Assembly (NCBI GenBank): GCA_021808195.1
Contig: JAKBCE010000020.1
Coordinates: 1-64,000 of the forward strand
Reading direction: 5' to 3'
Source of the DNA: Pseudomonadota bacterium
GTDB lineage: Bacteria > Pseudomonadota > Gammaproteobacteria > Steroidobacterales > Steroidobacteraceae
Length of the DNA: 64,000 nucleotides
Position numbers and translations under genes: made by a program. Shown in pieces: positions 53,981-64,000 of this stretch; positions within the stretch are counted from its first letter, which is position 1; the number at the start of each line of letters is the position of its first letter. The notes under the pieces were generated by a model, which worked only from the letters and a program-made list of their open reading frames with translations, was not told where the DNA came from and made no database searches.

Positions 53981-54862
53981 TCAGTCAGGCACTGGTGCCG
54001 GCATCGTCTCCTGCGCGCCGACTGTGGCGCCGATGGACGCGATGATAACCAGCGCAATCGCGCCGAATTGGGCCGGCGTGAGCTTTTCCGCGAGAAACAG
54101 CCAGCCCACGAGCGCACCGACCGCCGGCTCGAGACTCATGAGCACCCCAAACGTGCGCGTTGGCAGCCGCGTCAATGCGGTCATCTCGAGCGTATAGGGC
54201 AGTGCTGTCGACAGAACCGCGACCGCAAGTCCGGGCAACAGAATCTGCCGAGAGAACAGCACCGCGGGAGCGTGCGACAGACCTACGGGCAACACCAGCA
54301 CGGCGGAGATTACGCTGCCAAGCGCTACAGTCTGCGTACCAAGATGGATGCCGGCCTTTTGACCGTAGACAATGTAAAGCGCCCAGCAAGCACCCGCGCC
54401 CACGGCAAATATGATTCCCGTGAGGTTGGCCGGTTGATCGTGCTGACTGACGGGCAGAAGCAGCACGAATCCGGCTGCGGCCAGCACGATCCACAGAAAA
54501 TCGGCGGGCCGACGCGAACTCAGCACGGCGACCGCGAGGGGTCCGATGAATTCGACCGCCACGGCAATGCCGACAGGGAGGCGAGCGAGCGCCTGGTAAT
54601 AGAGACAATTCATGGTACCGAGCGCCAGTCCGTAGACTGCGAGGGGTATCCATGACTCACGCCGCAGACGTACACGCCACGGCCGCAGCACCAGACACAG
54701 GATGACGGTGCCGAAGCCGATACGTACCGTCACAATGGCAAGCGGGCCGGCTACCGGGAACAGCGTTTTGGCGATCGATGCGCCAGTTTGCACTGACACC
54801 ATCGAGAGCAGAACCGCTGCAATCGGCAGAACGGAGCGCAGTCTGTTCAAGGAAAGTCGCAT
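53981..54862 (-). CDS. DMT/EamA-family exporter (RhtA-like)
   Basis: This inner-membrane transporter of the drug/metabolite superfamily is 293 residues with ten predicted helices in two EamA repeats (ASIAKTLFPVAGPLAIVTVRIGFG in the first; GACWALYIVYGQKAG and LMSLEPAVGALVGWLFLAEKLTPAQ in the second). The repeat wording resembles RhtA, which exports threonine and homoserine in E. coli; the substrate here is an inference. The ATG at 54862 has TACAAT six bases upstream, so a very short or absent leader is possible. Confidence 0.85.
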   Translation of the reverse strand: MRLSLNRLRSVLPIAAVLLSMVSVQTGASIAKTLFPVAGPLAIVTVRIGFGTVILCLVLRPWRVRLRRESWIPLAVYGLALGTMNCLYYQALARLPVGIAVAVEFIGPLAVAVLSSRRPADFLWIVLAAAGFVLLLPVSQHDQPANLTGIIFAVGAGACWALYIVYGQKAGIHLGTQTVALGSVISAVLVLPVGLSHAPAVLFSRQILLPGLAVAVLSTALPYTLEMTALTRLPTRTFGVLMSLEPAVGALVGWLFLAEKLTPAQFGAIALVIIASIGATVGAQETMPAPVPD

Positions 54863-55004
54863 GCGCCGATTGTAGCGGCGGAATGACAACCGGTCGCGAC
54901 CGCATGTCTGACCGGCGATCTCACCACACTCGCTTTTCCGGGCCGACCAACGCCCCGACCGCCGCATTACGCGGCTTCGGCGGCGCAGAGGTGACGCCCG
55001 GACG

Positions 55005-55041
55005 ATAGATGTCCTCTATGAGCCACATAGATTTAAACGCG
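55005..55041 (+). promoter_or_regulatory. OxyR-type operator upstream of katG
   Basis: ATAG (55005-55008), CTAT (55016-55019) and ATAG (55027-55030) are each separated by exactly 7 bp, as in the OxyR consensus of four tetrads. The fourth position (55038-55041) reads CGCG instead of CTAT. Inner bases also fit in part (T at position 2 of the first and third spacers, A at position 6 of the third). It lies about 96 bp upstream of the katG ATG. Confidence 0.75.
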
Positions 55042-55067
55042 TTTCCTGAGCTATCGATTTATTTTAG

Positions 55068-57317
<2,250 letters not shown>

Positions 57318-57347
57318 GCGGGCGAGGCACCCGATTCAGCAAGCCGG

Positions 57348-57373
57348 GACGGCCGGTCGCAAGACCGGTCGTC
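57348..57373. terminator. Hairpin between katG and the patatin gene
   Basis: An 11-bp stem with one G-T pair (57348-57358 with 57363-57373) and a GCAA loop lies between two convergent stop codons. No clear U-run is present on either side, so it may be a weak bidirectional terminator. Confidence 0.5.
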
Positions 57374-57375
57374 CA

Positions 57376-58683
57376 TTACGGTCTCGAGGCGCTGGTTGAG
57401 TCAATCCCTGAACGCAGTGGCGGAGATGGACACTGGTATGAAATCAGCGGCAAGTGAGTTGCGGCCCGCTGTCCTTCGTCAATGGCCTGATCCAATGTCG
57501 TCCACAGATGCCCGGACTCGGCGCAGTGCGCACCGTATTCGAACAGCTCGTGCATGTTGGAGTACTTGAAATTGAGCGAGCCTCGGTCAGGGTAAGTCAT
57601 CGGCAGATACGTGAATTGGAATCGCATGCCGAAGTGGCGGGCCAGTACCGCGGAGAGCACAAGGGCTCGGCGCGACGCATGCATCAGCGCAGCGGAGAAG
57701 CTCCGCGCCAGAACAGCCATTGGCGTCTGAGCCGTCGTCTTCGGATAGGTGCTAAGTTGTCCATTGACGATGACGAAGACTTGCGCGTTCTGCAATTCGG
57801 GCAGTCGCAGTGGAAGCACATCGGCGACGTCAGAAGCGACAAAGAAAGGCAGGGTCGTGCCACCATCGACATGCATTTCGTCGTAGGATTTTCCACCCCC
57901 GGTCACCCGGATCATGACCGGGGGGAAAACCCCCGGAATGCTGGCGGAGGCAACCAGTACCTGGCGGAACAATTTTCGGGCTGGCTCGCCGCCGTGTTCG
58001 GCGATCAGGCCCATGTTCCAGATGACCGACTCCTGCTTGTCGAGATCCGTGGTGGCAACCAGCAGCAGGCGGCCGCCTCTGGCCTGCGCGGCGACCGCGC
58101 GCACCAGGCGGCCGGTGACGAAGTGGTCGACCAGCGCCACGAGCGGCCCGCGACTGTAAATCCCCGGATGGAATAGAAAGCCCAGCCAGGGGCGCGGTCG
58201 CAGCAGATTTTCCGTTCTGTGGCTGTCGAACGCCTCCTTGAGCTGAGGATCCCAGGACGGCCCCAGAAAGGCGAACGGAGCGAGCAGCGCACCCGCACTC
58301 ACGCCGGTGACCACCTGGAAATCGAGTCGCTGACCCGCCCGTGCCAGCCCGTACAGCGCACCCGCACCAAAGGCACCGCCAGCGCCACCACCGGAAAGCG
58401 CGAGAACGCGGATCGGCTTTCCGTTCGCCACGGTACTGAGATTGCGCACGACCGTATTCAGGTGCTCGATCAGGTAGTCCCGGTCGTTGCTCAGGAATCG
58501 CACGCTGCGTGGAAAGCCGGGTGGCGCAACCTCGGCGATCAGGCGGGGAGGAGCCGGCAGCCGCGCCGTTGCGCAGGCCGCCAACGTACCGCACAAAAGC
58601 ACAAGCGCTCCCAGCCTGAACAGCCGCTGGAACCACGCAGCAGGCTCGCCGTCCCTACCGGGCGCTGATAGGTTATCGGTCAC
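57376..58683 (-). CDS. Patatin-like phospholipase lipoprotein
   Basis: The 435-residue protein has a lipoprotein signal (LGALVLLCGTLAACATARL, lipobox LAAC) and a patatin domain. The oxyanion loop is LSGGGAGGAFGAG (near 95), the nucleophile Ser is in VTGVSAGALLAPF (GxSxG), and the catalytic Asp is in HVDGGTTLP. This Ser-Asp dyad implies acyl hydrolase activity on lipids at a membrane surface. The start is a GTG at 58683 with a GAGGTG site; a TTG at 58707 is the alternative. It converges with katG. Confidence 0.88.
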   Translation of the reverse strand: MTDNLSAPGRDGEPAAWFQRLFRLGALVLLCGTLAACATARLPAPPRLIAEVAPPGFPRSVRFLSNDRDYLIEHLNTVVRNLSTVANGKPIRVLALSGGGAGGAFGAGALYGLARAGQRLDFQVVTGVSAGALLAPFAFLGPSWDPQLKEAFDSHRTENLLRPRPWLGFLFHPGIYSRGPLVALVDHFVTGRLVRAVAAQARGGRLLLVATTDLDKQESVIWNMGLIAEHGGEPARKLFRQVLVASASIPGVFPPVMIRVTGGGKSYDEMHVDGGTTLPFFVASDVADVLPLRLPELQNAQVFVIVNGQLSTYPKTTAQTPMAVLARSFSAALMHASRRALVLSAVLARHFGMRFQFTYLPMTYPDRGSLNFKYSNMHELFEYGAHCAESGHLWTTLDQAIDEGQRAATHLPLISYQCPSPPLRSGIDSTSASRP

Positions 58684-58843
58684 GCCGTGGCACACCTCAG
58701 CCAGCAATCCGAGCCCTAAGACGTGAAATCATAGCATCGGCGTACCCCTTGCCGCGAAACATGGCACCCCACGAGCGGGTCGGTTCTGTTTTCGCTAAGA
58801 TGATTGCCGGGAATACTCCGCCGGGACGCTCAGGAGAATCGAC

Positions 58844-59269
58844 ATGGGCTTACGAACTGGGCGCTTCATTGCTTGGTCGCTGTTCGCCGCAATAGCTTGT
58901 GGTGGCTCGCTGCTGTATGCATCGGTCTGGGGCGTTCCGCAGTGGGACACTGTGTTTCAAGGAGCACTCGGACCGGTGATTGCAGCGTATGACGGTTGGG
59001 CCCTCAGCGTCGGATTTGTACTGCTGGGGGTGGTTCTCGTCGGCGGCTCTCTCGCCTGGTGCTGGCTGCGCGCAACGTTCGACTTCTTACCGGCTGGATT
59101 GGGCGCACTTGCGCTCTTGATGTTCATCTCCCTCGGCCTGCCCATCCACGTCGTAACCCAGATCGACGCCGCCTTAAGCCTGGTGGTTGTGGGCTTGTGC
59201 GCACTCCTTGTCTTTAGAATTTTCCTGGCGGCATTGAAGGATCGCCTCGCGAAACGCTCACGCATCTGA
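58844..59269 (+). CDS. Small hypothetical membrane protein
   Basis: Not recognised. The 141-residue protein has four hydrophobic segments at about 9-27, 51-75, 82-98 and 107-128 and a basic C-terminus (LKDRLAKRSRI). A strong CAGGAG site precedes the ATG. It lies 109 bp upstream of the AI-2E-family gene on the same strand and may be co-transcribed. Confidence 0.7.
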   Translation: MGLRTGRFIAWSLFAAIACGGSLLYASVWGVPQWDTVFQGALGPVIAAYDGWALSVGFVLLGVVLVGGSLAWCWLRATFDFLPAGLGALALLMFISLGLPIHVVTQIDAALSLVVVGLCALLVFRIFLAALKDRLAKRSRI

Positions 59270-59378
59270 CGCACCTGCTTCGCGCTGCCGCCCGCAACGG
59301 CGGCAAGGAGCCCTGCTTGGTAGTTGAGAATCGCGAAATGGTGCGCACGGCGAGCGAGTCGCCAGCACGCTTTACGCC

Positions 59379-60431
59379 ATGACCGACTCCTCCTTTTACC
59401 GCCGGACTTTTGCGGTTGCGACCACCGTGGCACTCGGCTACCTGCTGTTCGAGGTGCTGACGCCACTGCGCGCTGCACTCGGCTGGGCGATGGTCCTCGC
59501 ATTCATGCTTCACCCGGTGCATAAACGACTGGCCAGTCGATTGCACGGCCGCCAGTGGCTGTCCGCCGGCATCCTCACTCTCGCCACACCCTTCGTTGTG
59601 CTCGCGCCGCTTTCTCTGCTCGGGGTGATCTTCGTCGAACAGGCCTTCAGCCTGCTCGGCTATCTGCACCGCCACCCGTTCATCGGATTTCCGGCTCTCA
59701 TCGCGCGATTGCAGACATATCCACTGATCGGCAGAGCGATGGACTGGATGTCCGGGTCTCTGCCAACGGGCACGCTCGACCTGCATTCCTGGCTCACCAG
59801 CGCAACGACATCGTTGCTGAGGTCGGCTGCATCTGCGGGCGGAAACGTTGCATTCGGCCTGTTCGGAACCCTGATCAGCTTCTTCATGATGCTGTTCATG
59901 CTGTTTTTCTTCCTGCGCGACGGCGCGGCCTTCGTCAGACAGTTCACCACCCTCGTTCCCCTGACAAGTGAGCGACGCGCCCCGCTTCTGAAATACCTCG
60001 CGGACATCACCCGGGCGGTGGTCTACGGCTCCACCATTACTGCTATCGTCCAGGGTTTGCTGGTCGCTGCGGGATTCGCGCTGGCCGGGCTTCCCTCCCC
60101 GCTCGTATTTGGCGTAATCGCCGTGCTTGCTTCGCTTCTGCCCGCCGGCTCGGTGTTGGTGCTCGCCCCCGCAGTGCTTTATCTTTTGGTTCAGGCCCGC
60201 TGGGGTGCGGCGATTTTCCTCGCGTTGTGGGGCGCCGGCATTGCTCTGGTCGAAAACGTCGTTCGGCCGCTGCTGACGGCACACCGCGCCAACGTCTCAA
60301 CTCTGGCCGTGTTCGTCGGCGCCATTGGCGGGGTCAGCGCATTCGGAATCCTCGGTCTCGTACTTGGACCGGTACTGCTCAGTTTTGTTCTCGCATTGAT
60401 CCGTTTTGTCGGCGCCGAGCACTCCGCCTAA
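59379..60431 (+). CDS. AI-2E transporter (PerM/TqsA) family protein
   Basis: This multi-pass inner-membrane protein has 350 residues (family 340-370). Helices lie at the N-terminus (VATTVALGYLLFEVL, LGWAMVLAFMLHPVHKRL), a central soluble stretch is at about 90-150, and the C-terminal helices carry FFLRDG, RAVVYGSTITAIVQGLL, GFALAGLPSPLVFGVIA and the end motif VLFGAIGGVSAFGILGLVLGP-like (LAVFVGAIGGVSAFG). Members export autoinducer-2, Na+/H+ or unknown substrates; the substrate cannot be read from sequence. Confidence 0.88.
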   Translation: MTDSSFYRRTFAVATTVALGYLLFEVLTPLRAALGWAMVLAFMLHPVHKRLASRLHGRQWLSAGILTLATPFVVLAPLSLLGVIFVEQAFSLLGYLHRHPFIGFPALIARLQTYPLIGRAMDWMSGSLPTGTLDLHSWLTSATTSLLRSAASAGGNVAFGLFGTLISFFMMLFMLFFFLRDGAAFVRQFTTLVPLTSERRAPLLKYLADITRAVVYGSTITAIVQGLLVAAGFALAGLPSPLVFGVIAVLASLLPAGSVLVLAPAVLYLLVQARWGAAIFLALWGAGIALVENVVRPLLTAHRANVSTLAVFVGAIGGVSAFGILGLVLGPVLLSFVLALIRFVGAEHSA

Positions 60432-60791
60432 GCCACTCAGCTCACGACTACCAATACTCGAGCCGCAAGCAGAACAGGCTCCCCATCGCACGCATCCAGG
60501 TATATGGTGCGCTCAAGCGTGACCGAATGCGTTCGCTTGCAGCGCCGCGGTATTCGACAATCGCATGTAAATCGCCACGAGATGCCCTTGTGCCCTTAAT
60601 GAGACGTTGCAGCTCCATGTCGCAAATTTGCGTGCCGGCCGCGTCATCGACAACGACACATCTCGTCGCAGCCCAGGCGCTACGGCTCACGCGCCGCCCA
60701 TCAACAGCGCAAATCCGGGGAAATCACCCCTCACGCGGCGATCGCTGGACAGCGAGCGCCACGTGAGAGTTGATCGGCTCTCGATCGACGT
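60432..60791. other. Intergenic region, no gene supported
   Basis: These 360 bp lie between the AI-2E-family gene and the convergent UrcA-family gene. One minus-strand frame of 80 codons (60448-60690) exists, but it has no ribosome site, no recognisable motif and biased composition. No promoter, hairpin with U-run or repeat was seen. Confidence 0.5.
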
Positions 60792-61199
60792 TCAGGCTTT
60801 CTTTTCAAGCGCCCTGGCGACCGCAACGGCCAAACGCACTTGTCGCATGGCACGAGCCTCAGTCTTCCTGGCACAAGAGAAAAACCCAGGCAGTGCCGCA
60901 GCGGAAGCTTCATTCAACTGCTGACAGACCGACCAGACCGCCGCATGAACCCGATGCCGCAGCGTCGCGGCGCCCGATCGGGTTGCGAGGTCGAGATCTG
61001 TATAGCTGACGGCACGAGTCGTCGTCAGGACTTCGATCGGCGCTCCGAGCCGCGAGCGCCCAACGGTGATACTGACAATGGGCGCCGCCTTCATGGTCAC
61101 GGGCGCGAGCCGGTTAGCGGCCGCGGCGGATGCGGCCAAGGCAATGCCGAGCGTGGCCAGCAAGGGCACGCTCCAGCGGTAGGAAATGGGCTTCTGCAT
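60792..61199 (-). CDS. UrcA-family exported protein
   Basis: The 135-residue protein has a signal peptide (WSVPLLATLGIALAASAAA) and the UrcA signature: VSYTDLDLATRSGAATLRHRVHAAVWSVC, with a second Cys in FFSCARKTEARAM, probably forming a disulfide, and a C-terminal AVAVARALEKKA. The family is common in Sphingomonadales and Xanthomonadales and its function is unknown. The ATG at 61199 has a GAGAG ribosome site. Confidence 0.83.
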   Translation of the reverse strand: MQKPISYRWSVPLLATLGIALAASAAAANRLAPVTMKAAPIVSITVGRSRLGAPIEVLTTTRAVSYTDLDLATRSGAATLRHRVHAAVWSVCQQLNEASAAALPGFFSCARKTEARAMRQVRLAVAVARALEKKA

Positions 61200-61711
61200 G
61201 ACGATCTCTCAAGTTACAACGGGGCGTTTCTGCATGATCAAGCGCACCCTAACTTGCGCCGCCCACAGACATATACGTACTTGGCGCAGTTTCTGAGATT
61301 GATCACTTTTGCACCGGAATGCAGACCACACGATGTGATACACGTCGCCACAATTAAGAGGCCACACGATCTGTCCTTCGAGGCGAACCGCCCAAGATTG
61401 CGCCCCCCGCCACGCCGACTGCAGCGAACGGTGCGACCGGCAGCGTTCGCCGGACGCTATCGAACGCCAAGCTCTGATACGCCGGCGATATCCTGGAATT
61501 CAGCGAGCCCGTGCTTGCGCTTTGCCGCCGCTGAGCGCGCCGCGCACAAGCACGGGCAGAGTGCAGATTTTGCGTGTAGCCGCACTCAGCGACTCGCCTA
61601 GAGCGTAGAAATCGCGTACGGCGACGCGAATTGCGCTCAAATCCAGCGCCACGCGGATGGCTCCATGGGCCTCCGGTGGCGATGCCTCTCGGAGTGGACC
61701 AGTGCGTCGAG
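61200..61711. other. Intergenic region, no gene supported
   Basis: These 512 bp lie between the UrcA gene start and the hydrolase gene stop, both minus strand. The first 130 bp are comparatively AT-rich (around 61215-61330) and probably hold the urcA promoter. Long open frames here are extensions or shadows of neighbouring frames without motifs. No repeat or terminator was recognised. Confidence 0.5.
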
Positions 61712-62974
61712 CTAGCGAAAGCCGTTGAACCAAGCCAGTGCGCTGGAGGCCGCCGCAAGAAAGGTGCCCCGATGATTGGCATCGACGACCTTGACCACGC
61801 GAATGCTGCGGCCCCCCATGGCCCGCTGGTAGCGGGCGGCGAGCCTCGCCAATGGAACACGGATCACCTGATCCCGGGTCCCGTAATACATTCTCACCGG
61901 CGCGGTAAATAGCTCCCGATACGTCTCCGACCGGGCCAGGAATTTTCCGAATGGCGAGTTCGCGAGATAAGTGGGATTCGCATAGGGAGGACGCAAATAC
62001 CCAAGTAGTCCGCCGCGGTGTCGAGCAAGGCTCGCAAGGATTGCGTATAGATCCGTCATGCTGTGGTAGTCGCGCGTGTAGATGCGCTTGAAAGGCACGT
62101 AGTACTTCGGTCTGAGGACGGCTTTCGCCAGAGCAGGCATGGAATCGTAGTACTGATAAGAAAAGAGCGACAAAGCGACGATCGCGTTCTCCCATACCGG
62201 ATCGCTTGCGGTGGGGTGATATAGCCAGGCATTCAACGTCGCAAACGGATCATTTGGTGACGCCGCAGTGAATGCGGCGGTCACCTTGATGCCGAGTGAT
62301 TGCAGCTTTTCAAGAAACGCGGTGGTCACGAGCCCGCCTTGGGACCAGCCGCCGAGGAACAGGCGTGACGGCTGAAGCCCCTGAGTGCCTAAGAACGTGA
62401 GCGCAGCCCGGTACAGATCGAGGCATGCCCGCTGCTCGCTGCGCTTGACCATGTACGCCTCCGGTCCACTCGAATCGCCGAGTCCAAAATAATCCGGAGC
62501 GATCACCACGTATCCCTGTCCTGCGTACTGCGCAACGATGAGACGTGTCTCGAAGGCGCCGGAATATTGGGGGTATCCGGACGGATTGGTCTTGGAGAAC
62601 GCGTAGGAAGGCACTTGATAGCGGCCGAACACCGTACCGTGCTGGTAAGACAGCAGCGGCAGGGCCGTCGCGCCCGGAACGACGGGAATGGCGATCAGTC
62701 CGGATGCCTCCTCTGACTTGCCGGGAAGTTCAGGTATCGCCGATCGATAATCGACTCGATAGATCCTGACTGGGTATTTCGCGCGGACATATCCCGGCCA
62801 TTGATAGCCCGCGACCCGGTGAGCCGGGGGCAGGAAGGCCTCTCGTCCGCGCGTGAGCATCCTGTCGAGCTGCGCCACAGACTCGGTACCGAGCAGAGTG
62901 ATTCTGGCATCGGTCGCCGACACGCTCCAGGACAGGCAGGAAAGAAGTAGTACAGTCAGGAATCTGCTCATCAT
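61712..62974 (-). CDS. Secreted alpha/beta hydrolase (lipase-like)
   Basis: The 420-residue protein has a signal peptide (LTVLLLSCLSWSVSA-TDA). It has the alpha/beta hydrolase core: LLSYQHGTVFG, VVIAPDYFGLGDSSGPEAY, nucleophile LGGWSQGGLVTT (Ser near residue 216), acid MYYGTRDQVI and His ANHRGTFLAA, a complete triad. The layout resembles secretory lipases (LIP family) and related esterases. The start is ATG 62974 or 62971, with GTG 62977 also possible; an AGGGG site lies just upstream. Confidence 0.86.
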   Translation of the reverse strand: MMSRFLTVLLLSCLSWSVSATDARITLLGTESVAQLDRMLTRGREAFLPPAHRVAGYQWPGYVRAKYPVRIYRVDYRSAIPELPGKSEEASGLIAIPVVPGATALPLLSYQHGTVFGRYQVPSYAFSKTNPSGYPQYSGAFETRLIVAQYAGQGYVVIAPDYFGLGDSSGPEAYMVKRSEQRACLDLYRAALTFLGTQGLQPSRLFLGGWSQGGLVTTAFLEKLQSLGIKVTAAFTAASPNDPFATLNAWLYHPTASDPVWENAIVALSLFSYQYYDSMPALAKAVLRPKYYVPFKRIYTRDYHSMTDLYAILASLARHRGGLLGYLRPPYANPTYLANSPFGKFLARSETYRELFTAPVRMYYGTRDQVIRVPLARLAARYQRAMGGRSIRVVKVVDANHRGTFLAAASSALAWFNGFR

Positions 62975-62977
62975 CAC

Positions 62978-63821
62978 CCCTGATCATTGGCAGGACGCCG
63001 AGAGTGTACTCGGTCGGCGCCCGGCCCGATCGACCGAGTCAGGGTCCCGGGCGGCACTGAAGTGCGGTGCCACATTCCCATGACGATACGCCGCGGCCCT
63101 TCGTGAGCGCACCGGATTCGCGCTCGCGCCTACGGTGTCCTGGTCGAACCTGTGGCGTAGAATCATTTCTCTTCGCATTCATCGGGCCCAAAGCCGACTG
63201 TCCCCGCAACCACCGCTCGACCCACCCGACGAGTGGAGCCCCGACGTGCGCATCGATGTCATAGACACCGCCCTGACCACGCCACTGTCGTCCTCGCCGG
63301 TGGTCATGAGAAATACGTCAGCCCAGGGTGGCTCCCGTCTGTCCGGGAGAGGCGCTGATCCATCGCCCCTTAGACCCTCATCTTCACTTCTTCAAGAATC
63401 GAAGGACAGGAATTCTTAACCTCCCCCCACCCCATGCGGTTTCGAATTTTGCACGTGGAGAGGTGCCAGATCCCGACGCGATCGCACGGGCGGCTGAACG
63501 GGACCTGACGAGTGCATGCGAGACACTGCGGGAGTCCTGGCGCAGCGTTGGCCCCCCATCGACCATTTGGCAGAATTCCCAAGCATTTCCGTTCCCGCAC
63601 AGCTGGCGCGCTATTGGCGAGCAGATGGTGCGTCAGCATTGTCTTCGCACCTGCATACTCGATCCGCCCGCGCGCTCCTGATAGCGTAGGGCGCGTTGCA
63701 CTTGGTAATGCGCTCAGGTAACCTGACAGTTGACGTCTATTATGCTTCGAGAATTCGACAAACATTTGATCGGTAACTCAAGTAATTGTCTTGCCTCGCC
63801 CAAGCCGATGAGGGAGCGCAC
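62978..63821. other. Long intergenic region, no gene supported
   Basis: These 844 bp lie between divergent genes. Frames on both strands (for example 63370-63765 minus and 63067-63264 plus) lack ribosome sites, motifs and the regional codon bias. Base composition becomes more AT-rich after about 63700, where the promoter of the dioxygenase gene is expected; TATTAT near 63738 is a possible -10 box without a clear -35. The region could be degraded former coding DNA. Confidence 0.45.
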
Positions 63822-64000
63822 ATGACTGACTCCGGCATTTCACGCGGAGCGCATCGAATTCCGTTGATCGATGTGTCACCATTGTTTTGCTCTAATTCTA
63901 ATGCCGCGGCGGCGGTTGATCATGCGCTTGCGGTGGCAGCTCGCGATGTCGGATTTGTCTGTATCTGCGGCTTGCCCGATGAAGCCGTGCTCAGCCCAAC
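63822..64000 (+). CDS. 2-oxoglutarate/Fe(II) dioxygenase, isopenicillin N synthase family (partial, 5' end)
   Basis: An ATG with an AGGGAG site opens a frame that runs to the window edge (59 codons). The translation contains HRIPLIDVSPLFCSNSNAAA and ALAVAARDVGFVCICGLPDE, which matches the N-terminal DIOX_N domain of the isopenicillin N synthase/ACC oxidase family (IPxIDxSPL and a short helix followed by AxxDxGFFxIxGHG). The catalytic HxD...H residues lie beyond the window, so substrate and completeness cannot be judged. Confidence 0.75.
   Translation, partial: MTDSGISRGAHRIPLIDVSPLFCSNSNAAAAVDHALAVAARDVGFVCICGLPDEAVLSP

Noticed and set aside
60448..60690. 80-codon minus-strand ORF downstream of the AI-2E-family gene
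   Set aside because: No ribosome site, no recognisable motif, and no sign of an UrcA-type duplicate despite its neighbour.
63370..63765. 131-codon minus-strand ORF as a possible transposase remnant
   Set aside because: No DDE or HUH motifs, no terminal inverted repeats or target duplication nearby, and the composition is not that of a coding frame.

Overview
The window reads as chromosomal DNA of a GC-rich gammaproteobacterium. The block gshB / tonB-like / yqgE / ruvX / pyrB divergent from pilG-pilH-pilI-pilJ-chpA, and pilT / yggS / proC / yggT / yggU, are arrangements known from Pseudomonas, Xanthomonas and relatives. The UrcA-family protein and the GC-rich codon use fit the Xanthomonadales/Nevskiales (Steroidobacteraceae-like) side of the class. 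That placement is an inference from gene content; no species can be named from the sequence alone.

Layout. 1-611: the 5' end of a 16S rRNA gene on the minus strand, with its leader, a boxA-like site and two tandem sigma70 promoters. 612-4090: tyrS (minus) and ppk (plus), divergent. 4106-8545: minus-strand run tyrA-rppH-DUF6776-erpA-ppx. 8669-14017: pdxH, rsmE, ampD, a candidate small RNA, a CBS-domain protein, a DUF2807 exported protein, a PduO-type adenosyltransferase and an inositol-monophosphatase-family enzyme. 14042-22825: the Chp chemosensory operon that controls type IV pili. 23074-27956: gshB, a TonB-like protein, yqgE, ruvX, pyrB and a PyrK-like flavoprotein. 28011-31370: three consecutive retraction-type pilus ATPases. 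31452-34440: yggS, proC, yggT, yggU and an HU-like protein. 34523-42327: an alpha/beta hydrolase, htpG, two small ORFs, ppnN, an L,D-transpeptidase and a LysM lytic transglycosylase, all minus. 42328-42785: an intergenic region with a sigma54-type promoter and a strong terminator but no ORF. 42784-53566: an MFS transporter, a methyltransferase, two PAP2 proteins, macB-macA, a P-type ATPase fused to a hemerythrin domain, and a Gln-rich exported protein. 53981-64000: a DMT exporter, katG behind an OxyR-type operator, a patatin-like lipoprotein, a small membrane protein, an AI-2E/PerM-family protein, an UrcA-family protein, a secreted alpha/beta hydrolase, and the start of a 2-oxoglutarate/Fe(II) dioxygenase cut by the window edge.

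How the parts work together. Type IV pili link the Chp array (response regulators PilG and PilH, CheW-like PilI and ChpC, receptor PilJ, kinase ChpA) with the ATPases PilT and PilU. Polyphosphate is made by Ppk and degraded by Ppx from convergent genes. The transglycosylase, L,D-transpeptidase and AmpD act on peptidoglycan. KatG, with its OxyR site, serves peroxide defence.

Most notable for follow-up: two intergenic units with promoter and terminator but no ORF (about 10913-11066 and 42582-42785, the latter with a near-consensus sigma54 promoter); a PilJ receptor lacking its periplasmic sensor, in a Chp operon without pilK or chpB; a third PilT/PilU paralogue; and the P-type ATPase-hemerythrin fusion. 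No CRISPR array, prophage, insertion sequence or tRNA gene was recognised.
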